Shown: positions 18,356 through 26,853 of the stretch, in pieces
Numbering within the stretch: the first letter of the stretch is position 1
Layout of the letters: each line of letters starts with the position of its first letter
From: Thermoleptolyngbya sichuanensis A183
GTDB taxonomy: Bacteria; Cyanobacteriota; Cyanobacteriia; Elainellales; Elainellaceae
Length of the DNA stretch: 64,000 nt
Direction of reading: 5' to 3'
Assembly (NCBI RefSeq): GCF_013177315.1
Contig: NZ_CP053661.1
Span: 2,604,001 to 2,668,000 of the forward strand
Position numbers and translations under genes: made by a program
Notes under the pieces: model-generated
The model's input: the letters and a program-made list of their open reading frames with translations, nothing else
Told to the model about the DNA's origin: nothing
Database searches by the model: none

Positions 18356-18661
18356 TCAGGAATCGGCGTGGAATTTGCGAGATTGCCAGACGTAGAGCCG
18401 CCAGATCAGCCGACACAGGGCGTAGAAGGCAACAGTGAGCAAGACCACACCCAGCGCCAGGAAGACGAATTGCAGCAGGGCACTGAGAAAGACGGCGGCG
18501 ACAAGGGCGATCGCCATCAGGTTCACCACCCAGTCGAACGGGGTGCGGCGATGGGGGGCGATCGCCTCTGGGCAAAACGGCTGGGGATACAGCACCTCCG
18601 ACTCAGCAGACAGGTCTGAGCAGGGCAGCGGCTTGGCGAAGGTGGACTGGACGACGTTCAT
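18356..18661 (-). CDS. Small membrane protein of unknown function
   Basis: A 101-residue frame with a polar first 40 residues and two adjoining hydrophobic segments (VVNLMAIALVAAVFLSALL and LQFVFLALGVVLLTVAFYAL), followed by a basic cytoplasmic-type tail (RLIWRLYVWQSRKFHADS). This predicts a two-span membrane hairpin. I do not recognise the family. Codon use and a HIP1 site fit the chromosome. The 16-bp repeat array begins right behind its stop codon. Confidence 0.6.
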   Translation of the reverse strand: MNVVQSTFAKPLPCSDLSAESEVLYPQPFCPEAIAPHRRTPFDWVVNLMAIALVAAVFLSALLQFVFLALGVVLLTVAFYALCRLIWRLYVWQSRKFHADS

Positions 18662-18731
18662 GAATCGTCAAAAATTCGTCAGAAGCAACGCGAACCATTT
18701 TGACCCAAAGTGGAAAGATTGAGCAGTGTTT

Positions 18732-18810
18732 GCAGTGACACAAATTTTGCGGTGCCATAAAGAGTGACACAAGTGCCATAAAGAGTGACACAAGTAATGA
18801 CACAAATTAG
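18732..18810. repeat. Short direct repeats containing TGACACAA
   Basis: TGACACAA occurs four times, at 18736, 18765, 18786 and 18798. The second and third copies belong to two exact 21-base tandem units (18752-18772 and 18773-18793). Spaced direct repeats of this kind can be transposase-binding sites at an element end, but no transposase is found near. It stands just before a decayed gene. Confidence 0.6.
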
Positions 18811-18829
18811 GACTGAACGGGACTGATAT

Positions 18830-19141
18830 TCATCGCTGGGCTGGCGGCTTACGAACTTGCAGAATGTGGGCATCGAGTTAAGGCAGTGCTAGAGGCGAGC
18901 GATCGCGTCGGCCAGCGAATCTACACTTACAGATTCAACAACAGTACGCACAGGGAACTGGGCGCAATGCGGGTGGGGCAGCCTGACCGAAGCAGAACAA
19001 CTCGACCTTATTTATGGGTAAAATCAGCACTGATCTGCGGCGCTACTCTGCGGCGCTACTACGATTTACGATTCGCTGGCGCTGGGCGAATTGTGTAGCC
19101 GCCGCGCTAGCCTAGAAACGCAGCAGGCGATCGCCGCCTAA
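18830..19141 (+). pseudogene. Remnant of a flavin monoamine oxidase gene
   Basis: In one frame 18832-18975 reads IAGLAAYELAECGHRVKAVL, then EASDRVGQRIYTYRF and ELGAMRV. This is the N-terminal FAD-binding Rossmann fold of flavin amine oxidases. Further on, other frames read LTEAEQLDLIYG, GKISTDLRRY and YDSLALGEL...RRASLETQQAIAA, which are also typical of that family, but they are separated by stops, frameshifts and a large deletion (the intact protein is about 450-600 residues). A local duplication (CTGCGGCGCTACT twice, near 19036-19061) breaks the last part. The gene is dead. Confidence 0.8.
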
Positions 19142-19301
19142 ACTTGCCTAGGCCCCTTCTGGGATCGATCGTTCACCGTTTTCCTGCGGGAGGAACTAGT
19201 AAACACTGCCGCCCATTAGACGATGATCGAGGGCGACATGGTTCTCTTCTAGAGCCGATTTTAGAGAATTTTGGGAATCGACCTTACGCGCTGATTGGAG
19301 C

Positions 19302-20393
19302 ATGGCATTGAATCGGGACGAGGGCGATTGCCCGATGATGCGTCGCTGTTTGGAGCTAGCCCAGCGGGCCCGTGGCCAGACGGCTCCAAACCCGATGGTG
19401 GGCGCGGTGGTGGTCAAAGACGGGCAAATCGTGGGCGAAGGCTTTCACCCGCAGGCGGGGCAGCCCCACGCCGAAGTATTCGCGCTGCGAGAAGCGGGCG
19501 ATCGCGCTGCGGGTGCAACGGTTTACGTCAACCTGGAGCCGTGTAGCCACTTTGGCCGCACGCCGCCCTGTGCCGATGCGCTGATTGCGGCGGGAGTGGC
19601 GCGGGTGGTGGTGGGCATGGTCGATCCCAATCCGCAGGTGGCGGGGCGCGGGCTAGAAAAGCTGCGGGCTGCGGGCATTGCCGTCACGGTGGGCGTAGAG
19701 GAAGCGGCTTGTCAGGCGCTCAACGAACCCTTTGTCTACCGCATGACGCACCAAAAGCCCCTGGGCATTTTGAAATATGCCATGACGCTGGATGGCAAAA
19801 TCGCCACGACGACGGGCCATAGCGCGTGGGTCACATCGCCCGCCTCGCGCCAGTTGGTTCACGACCTGCGGGCCGGATGCGATGCCGTGGTCGTAGGCGG
19901 CAACACGGTGCGCCGCGACAACCCGCTGCTGACCAGCCACGGACAGGGCCACAATCCGCTGCGGGTGGTGATGAGCCGCCATCTCGATTTGCCCGCCGAC
20001 GCAAAGCTCTGGCAGACCGACGAAACGCCCACCGTCGTTTTCACCGAAACGGGCGCAAATCCCGACGTTCAGCAGCACTTGCAAAAACTTGGCGTGGAGG
20101 TGGTAGAGCAAGCGGAGTTAACGCCCGCAGCGGTCATGGCAAATCTCTACACGCGCGGCGCAATGGCTGTGCTGTGGGAATGCGGCGGCACGCTGGCGGC
20201 AAGGGCGATCGCCGATGGGTCTATCCAAAAAGTCCTCGCCTTTATCGCACCCAAAATCATTGGTGGCGCAGCGGCTCCGTCTCCCGTCGGCGATCTGGGT
20301 TTGACCCTGATGACCGAGGCGATCGCCCTGGAGCGCGTCCAGTGGCGGGCGATCGGGCCAGACCTGCTGATCGAGGGCTATTTGCAGCGTTAA
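19302..20393 (+). CDS. ribD: Bifunctional riboflavin biosynthesis protein RibD
   Basis: A 363-residue protein with an N-terminal deaminase domain (zinc ligands in PHAEV, His56-Ala-Glu58, and PCSHFGRTPPC, Cys81 and Cys90) and a C-terminal reductase domain (KYAMTLDGKIATTTGHSAWV, AVVVGGNTVRRDNPLLT, WECGGTLAARAI). It deaminates and then reduces the pyrimidine intermediate made by GTP cyclohydrolase II, giving 5-amino-6-ribitylaminouracil phosphate. Length is normal. TTGGAG about 10 bases before the ATG at 19302 supports that start; a second Met-Met at 12-13 is possible. Its last four bases overlap cofG on the other strand. Confidence 0.96.
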   Translation: MALNRDEGDCPMMRRCLELAQRARGQTAPNPMVGAVVVKDGQIVGEGFHPQAGQPHAEVFALREAGDRAAGATVYVNLEPCSHFGRTPPCADALIAAGVARVVVGMVDPNPQVAGRGLEKLRAAGIAVTVGVEEAACQALNEPFVYRMTHQKPLGILKYAMTLDGKIATTTGHSAWVTSPASRQLVHDLRAGCDAVVVGGNTVRRDNPLLTSHGQGHNPLRVVMSRHLDLPADAKLWQTDETPTVVFTETGANPDVQQHLQKLGVEVVEQAELTPAAVMANLYTRGAMAVLWECGGTLAARAIADGSIQKVLAFIAPKIIGGAAAPSPVGDLGLTLMTEAIALERVQWRAIGPDLLIEGYLQR

Positions 20394-21442
20394 CGGTCAG
20401 CGTCATGCTCTCCGGATTCCGGCTCAAGCTGCCCGGTTTCTGAAATCCACTCCCTGAAGCCCTGCACCCGTTCTCGAATCGCTGAATACAGCCAGTCGTC
20501 GTATTGCGGATACACGGGCAAGCGGGGTACGAGTCGCCAGCCTCCGGGCCGAATCTGTGCGGCTAATGCATCGGCTTGCGGATGGGCGTAGTCAGGATTC
20601 ACTTCATCAATGGGGCTGATGCCGCCGAGGTCGGTGGCTCCGGCGGCGAGGCAGTCCAGCAGGGTTTGGGGCGACACAAGATTGGGGGGAATTTGGAGGG
20701 CGATGTCAGCAGGGAGGATCTGGCGGGCGATCGCCACGGTCTCTGTCAACCGTTCCGGCGCAAAGGGTTCGCCGATTTCGGTCTGCGAGGAACCGGGGCT
20801 GTGGGGCTGCAAGATCACCTCCTGAATATGCCCATAGCGGCGATGGAGGCGGGCGATCGCCGTCAACGTGTCTACCCAGTCGGCCGCCGTTTCGCCAATC
20901 CCCAGCAGCAGCCCCGTGGTAAAGGGAATCCGCAGTTCTCCCGCCCACTCAAGCTGTTGCAAGCGGACTTCTGGCTGCTTGCTGGGTGCATGGCGATGGA
21001 CGGTCTGCATCAGGGCGGGCGTGACCTGCTCCAGCATTAGCCCCATCGAGGCGTTCACCCGCTTCAACTGCGCCAGTTCCTCATAGCTCAGCGGGCCAGC
21101 GTTGGTGTGCGGCAAAAAGCCCAGCCGCAGCGCCAGGTCGCACAGGTCATAAATTCGCCGAAACCAGGCAGTCCGGCGATGACTTTTGGGATGCACCTCG
21201 CCGCTCAGCACCAGCGCTTCGATGACGGAGCCACTGGGGAGCGATCGCAGCCTGAATTCTGCCTGTTCCAGCGACAGCCACCGATCGGTTCCCGGCTCGG
21301 CGCGAAAGTTGCAGTAGGTGCAGCGATTAAAGCATTCGTAGGTCGGAACGAGCGTGTAGGACGGGCTATAGGTGACGCGGCGCATTTGGACGGACGCTGG
21401 CAGGGAGGTTGATCCAGATGAAGTTTGCAATACTGTGGACAT
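20390..21442 (-). CDS. cofG: FO synthase subunit 1, CofG (radical SAM)
   Basis: A radical SAM enzyme with the CxxxCxxC cluster motif in YECFNRCTYCNF, followed by LSGEVHPKSHRR and GLMLEQVTPAL and HRHAPSKQP, which are typical of CofG. With CofH it joins 5-amino-6-ribitylaminouracil and tyrosine to give 7,8-didemethyl-8-hydroxy-5-deazariboflavin (FO). In cyanobacteria FO serves as antenna of photolyases rather than as a precursor of abundant F420. I chose the ATG at 21442 (350 residues, MSTVLQTSSG). The frame continues to 21526, but that part runs through a 13-base tandem repeat and an inserted element. CofH is not in the window. Confidence 0.92.
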   Translation of the reverse strand: MSTVLQTSSGSTSLPASVQMRRVTYSPSYTLVPTYECFNRCTYCNFRAEPGTDRWLSLEQAEFRLRSLPSGSVIEALVLSGEVHPKSHRRTAWFRRIYDLCDLALRLGFLPHTNAGPLSYEELAQLKRVNASMGLMLEQVTPALMQTVHRHAPSKQPEVRLQQLEWAGELRIPFTTGLLLGIGETAADWVDTLTAIARLHRRYGHIQEVILQPHSPGSSQTEIGEPFAPERLTETVAIARQILPADIALQIPPNLVSPQTLLDCLAAGATDLGGISPIDEVNPDYAHPQADALAAQIRPGGWRLVPRLPVYPQYDDWLYSAIRERVQGFREWISETGQLEPESGEHDADR

Positions 21443-21457
21443 GACCCATCGTGCGGC

Positions 21458-21688
21458 AGTGTCAGCGTTAAGTGTCAGCGTTAGAGGATGTTTGAAAAGT
21501 CCTACTGTTTGTAACAAAGCGTGCAAGATCCCCCTAAATCCCCCTGAAACAAGATCCCCCTAAATCCCTCTTAAAAAGGGGGACTTTAAGGCGGCTTCCC
21601 CCCTTTTTAAGGGGGGCGAGGGGGGATCTCTGAGTGCTTAACATTACAGGCGATACCTTTTCAAACACCCTCTTAAGTGTCAGCGTTA
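21458..21688. repeat. 13-bp tandem repeat split by an insertion
   Basis: AGTGTCAGCGTTA occurs at 21458-21470, 21471-21483 and 21676-21688. Removing the element at 21484-21672 together with one TTA joins the three copies into a perfect head-to-tail array. Confidence 0.9.
21484..21672. mobile_element. 189-bp MITE with 16-bp terminal inverted repeats and TTA target duplication
   Basis: The ends are GAGGATGTTTGAAAAG and CTTTTCAAACACCCTC, inverted with one mismatch. TTA flanks both sides (21481-21483 and 21673-21675). The interior is filled with GATCCCCCTAAATCCC-type palindromes that can fold into long hairpins. No protein is encoded. TIR sequence and a 3-base TTA/TNA duplication are reminiscent of IS5-group elements, but the source element is not identified. 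Confidence 0.85.
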
Positions 21689-21770
21689 ACAGCATTATTA
21701 ATTTCAGCATTAACCGAATCTGCTCCTGTCCTAATCCTCCCATTGCCCTGATATAAACCCTTTTCCCACA

Positions 21771-22601
21771 ATGCACCCCCTGCTCACGGGCCCACTCACC
21801 CTCGAAAGCGTCACCGTTCGCATCGCCGACCTGCCGCCCTCCTGCGACGGGCTACGAATTGCCCAGCTTTCCGACTTTCACTACGACGGGCTGGGCCTGT
21901 CGGATGAATTGCTAGAAGAGGCGATCGCCCTTGTGAACCGCCTCCAGCCAGACCTAGTGGCGCTGACGGGCGATTTTGTCACCCACGACCCCAGCCCCAT
22001 CGAGCCGCTATCCAAACATCTCAAGGTGCTGCACAGCCGACTAGGACGCTTTGCGGTGCTGGGAAATCACGATTCCTATCGGCTCGGCGCGGCGGATTAT
22101 ATTACTCGCACGCTCACTGCGGCCGGCATCGAGGTGCTGCGAAACCAGATTGCCTATCCGCTGGGGGATGCCCTGCCGCTGGTGGGGCTGGCGGATTTTT
22201 GGTCGAAGGCGTTTTCACCCAAGGTGCTGGAATCGCTGCCGTCCGACAGGCCGCGCCTGGTGCTGTCGCACAATCCCGACAGTGCAGCAGAGTTGGCCAA
22301 CTATCGCGTAGACTTGCAGCTTTCGGGCCACACCCACGGCGGGCAGATCGTGATTCCTGGCGTGCAATCGCCCCAGCAGTTGTATTTTGACCTCTGCGCC
22401 AAGCTGCCCTGCGCTGTTCGCCGCTGGCTGCCCTTTGGCAATAGCGCCTGTGCCCGCGTCGTCCGCCATTGGGCCTGGGCCCAGGGATTGCATTCGGTCG
22501 GACGCAATCAGCTTTATGTGAATCGAGGTCTGGGCACTTACTTACCCGGTCGCTTTCTCTGCCCGCCAGAGGTGACGCTGCTCACCCTCCGCCCGTTTTG
22601 A
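21771..22601 (+). CDS. Metallophosphoesterase, YkuE-like
   Basis: A 276-residue calcineurin-like phosphoesterase with the complete metal-site motifs: QLSDFHYD (Asp35, His37), TGDFV (Gly67-Asp68), LGNHDS (Asn99-His100) and LSGHTHGGQ (His187, His189). The gap pattern matches the YkuE family, whose members are often exported or membrane-associated; this one has no signal peptide. The substrate is unknown. The start codon at 21771 has no strong ribosome binding site. It is on its own on this strand, 99 bases after an insertion element. Confidence 0.85.
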   Translation: MHPLLTGPLTLESVTVRIADLPPSCDGLRIAQLSDFHYDGLGLSDELLEEAIALVNRLQPDLVALTGDFVTHDPSPIEPLSKHLKVLHSRLGRFAVLGNHDSYRLGAADYITRTLTAAGIEVLRNQIAYPLGDALPLVGLADFWSKAFSPKVLESLPSDRPRLVLSHNPDSAAELANYRVDLQLSGHTHGGQIVIPGVQSPQQLYFDLCAKLPCAVRRWLPFGNSACARVVRHWAWAQGLHSVGRNQLYVNRGLGTYLPGRFLCPPEVTLLTLRPF

Positions 22602-22787
22602 GGAATGCTGAATCGAAGCAATCTGAAATCAAAACAAGACCACCAAAGCGCAAAGTGCTGCTCACGAGAGGCAACGGATGAGAGCAAGCTCCGAGATCCC
22701 TCACCCTACACCAAGCAGCACTCTGGGCGATCGCCTTAATCATGAAAACTGACATGTCAGCGAGATGTCAGCGAGAAGTCAGCGGGA

Positions 22788-23225
22788 TTACAGTCCCAAA
22801 TCTGCGAGGATATCCGTTGCGTGGGTTTCGGTCTTTACCGAATCGTACACCTTGGCAATCTTACCTTCACCGTCGATCACATAGGTCACGCGCTTGGAAT
22901 AGCCGCCGCCGTCTACATCGTAGGCGCTGGTCAAGATGCCGTCCACGTCTGCCAGCAGCGGGAAGGGCAGGTTGAACTTTTGCGTAAAGGCCTGGTGCGA
23001 GGCTTCGTCATCGCGGCTCACGCCAAGCACCACGATATCTTTGCCCTGGTAGGCGCTATAGGAGTCACGGAAGCTGCACGCCTCCTTGGTGCAGCCGGGG
23101 GTGTCGTCCTTGGGGTAGAAATACAGCACGACGGTCTTGCCTGCATAGTCTGCCAGAGACACCGTGTTGCCGTTCGTATCTTTGACCGTGAAGCCGGGGG
23201 CGTGAGCGCCAACAGAAAGAGCCAT
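22788..23225 (-). CDS. Peroxiredoxin Q (BCP family)
   Basis: A 145-residue thioredoxin-fold peroxidase with YPKDDTPGCTKEAC, which gives the peroxidatic Cys45 and the nearby resolving Cys50 typical of PrxQ/BCP. It reduces hydrogen and lipid peroxides using thioredoxin. The gene lies 53 bases behind sufS on the same strand, so it may be read from the suf transcript. This would link peroxide defence with Fe-S assembly; that link is inference. Confidence 0.93.
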   Translation of the reverse strand: MALSVGAHAPGFTVKDTNGNTVSLADYAGKTVVLYFYPKDDTPGCTKEACSFRDSYSAYQGKDIVVLGVSRDDEASHQAFTQKFNLPFPLLADVDGILTSAYDVDGGGYSKRVTYVIDGEGKIAKVYDSVKTETHATDILADLGL

Positions 23226-23278
23226 ACCAAAAATCCTTTAAGCGTACACTCCGTTACAGATTGTAAAGGTAAAGTGGC

Positions 23279-24541
23279 TTATCCAAACACACTGCCAAAA
23301 AACTCGATCGCCTCCTTCAGCGACGCAATGAAGGTGTCGATTTCTTCCTTGGTGTTGTAAAAGTAAAGGCTGGCGCGGGCAGTGGATTGGGCTTTGACCT
23401 CACGGTGCAGCGGCTGGGTGCAGTGGTGTCCGGCGCGGATGGCGATGCCTGCCTGGTCAAGAATGGTGGACAGGTCGTGGGGATGCACCGCGCCCGTAGT
23501 AAAGGCGGCCAGGGCAGCGTGGCCTTCACCACGGACATCGGGCTGGGGGCCGTAGGTGCGGACTTCGGGCAGTTCCGCCAGCCGCTGGAACAGGTAGGCG
23601 GTGAGGTCGGCTTCGTAGGCGTGAATTTTGTCCATGCCGATGGCGCTTAGGTAATCGACGGCCGCACCGAGGGCGATCGCCTCTGCAATGGCCGGCGTTC
23701 CCGCCTCAAATTTGTGGGGAATGTCAGCATAGGTGGCGTGGTCGAGGAACACATCGGCAATCATCTCGCCGCCCCCCAAAAACGGCGGCATTGCCCGCAG
23801 CACCTCCTTCTTGCCGTAGAGGAAACCAATGCCCGTAGGCGCACACATCTTGTGGCCCGAAGCCACCAGCCAGTCGCAATCCATCGCCTGCACGTCAATC
23901 GGCGTGTGGGGAACGCTCTGGCAGGCATCGATCAGCACCTTCGCGCCGACCCGATGGGCAGCGGCGGTGATGTCCGTCACAGGGTTGATGCAGCCCAGCG
24001 TGTTAGACACATGCACCACCGACACTAGCCTGGTTTTGTCCGACAGCAGCGATTGGTAATGCTCGAAGTCAAACTCCTCCGTCTCCGTCAGCCGCACAAA
24101 CTTCAGCACTGCCCCGGTCTTTTGCGCCACCAGTTGCCAGGGAATCAGGTTGCTGTGGTGTTCCATCACCGTCAGGATGATTTCGTCCCCCGGTTGCAGC
24201 GTGTTCATGCCCCAAGCGTAGGCAACGAGGTTGATGGCTTCGCTGGCATTGCGCGTGTAAATGATTTCTTCGCGTTGGGCGGCGTTCACAAACCGCTGCA
24301 CCTTATCTCGCGCCCCCTCGTAGGCATCGGTGGCCAGCCCGCTGAGGGTATGCACGCCGCGATGCACGTTGGAGTTATAGCGTTTGTAATAGTCCTCCAG
24401 CGCATTCAGCACCGCCAGCGGCTTTTGCGACGTGGCGGCGTTGTCAAAGTAAACCAGCGGCTTCCCGTGAATGTCCTGTTGCAGGATGGGGAAGTCGGCG
24501 CGGACTTTGGTAGCAAGGGTGCGTTCTTGGGCGAGGGTCAT
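23279..24541 (-). CDS. sufS: Cysteine desulfurase SufS
   Basis: A 420-residue group II cysteine desulfurase. The PLP Lys is in [12 protein letters not shown], the aminotransferase-like N-terminus contains [12 protein letters not shown], and the active-site Cys374 is in [10 protein letters not shown] with the short loop typical of SufS. It releases sulfur from cysteine as a persulfide for Fe-S cluster assembly on SufBCD. It follows sufD after 29 bases. The start ATG at 24541 gives [14 protein letters not shown], a normal N-terminus. Confidence 0.97.
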   Translation of the reverse strand: MTLAQERTLATKVRADFPILQQDIHGKPLVYFDNAATSQKPLAVLNALEDYYKRYNSNVHRGVHTLSGLATDAYEGARDKVQRFVNAAQREEIIYTRNASEAINLVAYAWGMNTLQPGDEIILTVMEHHSNLIPWQLVAQKTGAVLKFVRLTETEEFDFEHYQSLLSDKTRLVSVVHVSNTLGCINPVTDITAAAHRVGAKVLIDACQSVPHTPIDVQAMDCDWLVASGHKMCAPTGIGFLYGKKEVLRAMPPFLGGGEMIADVFLDHATYADIPHKFEAGTPAIAEAIALGAAVDYLSAIGMDKIHAYEADLTAYLFQRLAELPEVRTYGPQPDVRGEGHAALAAFTTGAVHPHDLSTILDQAGIAIRAGHHCTQPLHREVKAQSTARASLYFYNTKEEIDTFIASLKEAIEFFGSVFG

Positions 24542-24570
24542 GGCAGGGGTTTGGGATTAGGGGTCTGGAA

Positions 24571-25926
24571 CTAGGAGTTTGGGCAAAAGAGGGGTGAGGA
24601 GGCAAGCGACTCCCGCAGCGAGGCAATGGGAATCTTCTCTAAAATTTCGTAGGCAAAGGCGTATATCAGCAACTGCTGGGCGCTGGCGGCATCAATACCC
24701 CGGCTTTGCAGGTAAAATACTTCGTCGGCCTCAAGCTGGCTAACGGTTGCGCCGTGGGTGCATTTTACGTTGTCGGCGACGATTTCAAGCTGGGGCTTGG
24801 TGTCAATCCGCGCTTTGGACGACAGCAGCAAGTTGCGGTTCAATTGTCCAGCATCGGTAAGCTGCGCGGCTTGCGGCACGAAGACTTTGCCGTTGAAGAT
24901 GACATGAGCGCGATCGCCCACGATGTTTTTCTGCAACTGGCGCGTGGTGCAGTGGGGCTGGCGGAGGGCGATCGCGCTGTGCAGGTCGCTTTCCTGGTCG
25001 CCCGTGGCCACGGTCAGTCCGTTTAGCGTCACCTCGGCCTGGTCGCCCGTGGGATGCACCTCTAGGTGATGGCGCGACAGGGCTGCCCCCAGGCTGAGGG
25101 CATTGCAGGTGTATCGGGCGCTGCGCTTCAGGGAGACGGCGGTTTTGCCAATGTGAACCGCGGTTCGGCTGTCGCGCTGGAGGCGGGTGTGGTTCACCGA
25201 GGCGTTGTCGCCCAGCCAGATTTCGGTAACAGGGTTGACGAAGTAAGAATCGTCGGCTCCGTCGGCGATCGCCAGATAATCTTCCAGCAGCGTGATCGAG
25301 CTATTCGCCTCGGCGATCACCAGCACGCGGGGCTGGCTGAAGGTCGGCGGGTCTGCTGCGGTGGAGACAAACAACAGCCGAATCGGTTCTGCGGCTTCCA
25401 CGTTCTTGGGCACAAACACAACCGCCACATCGCTCAAGCCAGCAGTGTTCAGCGTGGTAAATAGCTCCTCGGCGTTGGGCTGCTGCGCCAGGTAAGGCTG
25501 GAGTCGTTCTGTCCAAGCAGCATCCAGCCCTGCCAAGTTGGCCACCGTCACGCCCGATGGCAAGTCTCCCAGCGCCGACAGGCTCTCGGAATACACGCCG
25601 TTGACGAAGACTAGGCGGCGGCTGGCGGTTTCCGGCATGAAAAACGCTTCTAGGTCATCCAGCTGAACAACGGGGTTCGTCTCAGCCGTCGTCAGCTTCA
25701 GGCTAAGCAGCGCCGACAAGTCGTTGAACCGCCATTCCTCATCGCGGTTAGTCGGAAACTCCTGCTCCTGAAGCTGACCCAGAGCGCGATTCCGCAGTGG
25801 CTCTAGGGATGCAATCCGAGACGGAATCGCCTGCGCCAACTGCCGCAAGTGCTGAAGAAACTCGGCCCGCAGAGCAGCAGCCTGTGATATGGGTGTATTC
25901 ACCTCTGGGGAAACTTGGACTGTCAT
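24571..25926 (-). CDS. sufD: Fe-S cluster assembly protein SufD
   Basis: SufD is the partner of SufB in the SufBC2D scaffold. The sequence has LFVNGVYSESLS, a long right-handed parallel beta-helix region and the C-terminal signature KCTHGATVSQLEADEVFYLQ followed by SRGID. I start it at the ATG at 25926 (451 residues, MTVQVSPEVNTP), because AGGGGG lies just upstream on the minus strand and sufC ends 14 bases before it. A longer frame to 25974 would overlap sufC. Confidence 0.95.
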   Translation of the reverse strand: MTVQVSPEVNTPISQAAALRAEFLQHLRQLAQAIPSRIASLEPLRNRALGQLQEQEFPTNRDEEWRFNDLSALLSLKLTTAETNPVVQLDDLEAFFMPETASRRLVFVNGVYSESLSALGDLPSGVTVANLAGLDAAWTERLQPYLAQQPNAEELFTTLNTAGLSDVAVVFVPKNVEAAEPIRLLFVSTAADPPTFSQPRVLVIAEANSSITLLEDYLAIADGADDSYFVNPVTEIWLGDNASVNHTRLQRDSRTAVHIGKTAVSLKRSARYTCNALSLGAALSRHHLEVHPTGDQAEVTLNGLTVATGDQESDLHSAIALRQPHCTTRQLQKNIVGDRAHVIFNGKVFVPQAAQLTDAGQLNRNLLLSSKARIDTKPQLEIVADNVKCTHGATVSQLEADEVFYLQSRGIDAASAQQLLIYAFAYEILEKIPIASLRESLASSPLFCPNS

Positions 25927-25940
25927 CGTGCGATCGCCCC

Positions 25941-26720
25941 CTATGCCTTCACCGTCGCGTCTTCCAGCACCCACTCATAGCCGCGCTCCTCTAGCTCCAG
26001 CGCCAGTTCCTTCGTGCCGGTGCGGATAATTCGACCATTCGCCATCACATGCACATAGTCGGGCACGATGTAGTTCAGCAGGCGTTGATAGTGCGTAATC
26101 ACCAGCATGGCGTTCTCAGCGTTCGCAAGCTGGTTTACGCCATCCGCCACCACCTTCAGCGCGTCAATGTCCAGTCCCGAATCCGTTTCGTCTAAAATCG
26201 CCAGCTTCGGCTCCAGCAGGGCCATTTGCAGGATTTCGTTGCGCTTCTTCTCGCCACCCGAAAAGCCCTCGTTCACGCTGCGGCTGAGAAAAGATGCGTC
26301 CATCTTTACTACGTCCAGCTTTTCGCGCACCAGTTCGTCGAAATCAAAGGCATCCAGTTCTTCTAGCCCCTGGTGCTTGCGCTTGGCGTTGTAGGCGACG
26401 CGCAAAAAGTCCAGATTGCTCACACCGGGAATCTCCAGCGGATACTGGAAAGCGAGGAAAATACCAGAGCGCGATCGCGCTTCAGGTTCCATCTCCAGCA
26501 AATTCTGCCCCAGGTAAATCACCTCGCCACCCGTTACTTCATAGTCCGGATGTCCAGCAACCACCTTAGAAAAGGTGCTTTTTCCAGAGCCATTCAGCCC
26601 CATAATGGCGTGAATTTCGCCCGCCCGAATTTCCAAATCCACACCCTTCAGAATCTCCGTGCCGTCCACCTCAGCCCTGAGATCCTTCACCGATAAAATC
26701 ACATCGTTACTACCAATCAT
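25941..26720 (-). CDS. sufC: Fe-S cluster assembly ATPase SufC
   Basis: A 259-residue ABC-type ATPase with Walker A GLNGSGKS (41-48), the family signature [12 protein letters not shown] and Walker [17 protein letters not shown]. SufC drives conformational changes of the SufBC2D complex; it has no membrane partner. It is followed by sufD 14 bases later. Upstream, between it and sufB, lie a 14-bp tandem repeat and a nuclease-like gene, which is not the usual sufBC arrangement. Confidence 0.97.
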   Translation of the reverse strand: MIGSNDVILSVKDLRAEVDGTEILKGVDLEIRAGEIHAIMGLNGSGKSTFSKVVAGHPDYEVTGGEVIYLGQNLLEMEPEARSRSGIFLAFQYPLEIPGVSNLDFLRVAYNAKRKHQGLEELDAFDFDELVREKLDVVKMDASFLSRSVNEGFSGGEKKRNEILQMALLEPKLAILDETDSGLDIDALKVVADGVNQLANAENAMLVITHYQRLLNYIVPDYVHVMANGRIIRTGTKELALELEERGYEWVLEDATVKA

Positions 26721-26755
26721 GGATTAGATTTCCTCTCTTACGCTGCGCTCTCCGT

Positions 26756-26811
26756 TATTGACTCAAAGCTATTGACTTAAAGCTATCGACTCAAAGTTAT
26801 CAACTCAGATC
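26756..26811. repeat. 14-bp tandem repeat upstream of sufC
   Basis: Four head-to-tail units of TATTGACTCAAAGC (second TATTGACTTAAAGC, third TATCGACTCAAAGT, fourth TATCAACTCAGATC) with an exact 14-base period. More decayed words (ATTGATTCAGATATCGATTC) continue to about 26850. Confidence 0.85.
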
Positions 26812-26853
26812 TAATACTGATATCGACTATGGACTATTGATTCAGATATCGAT

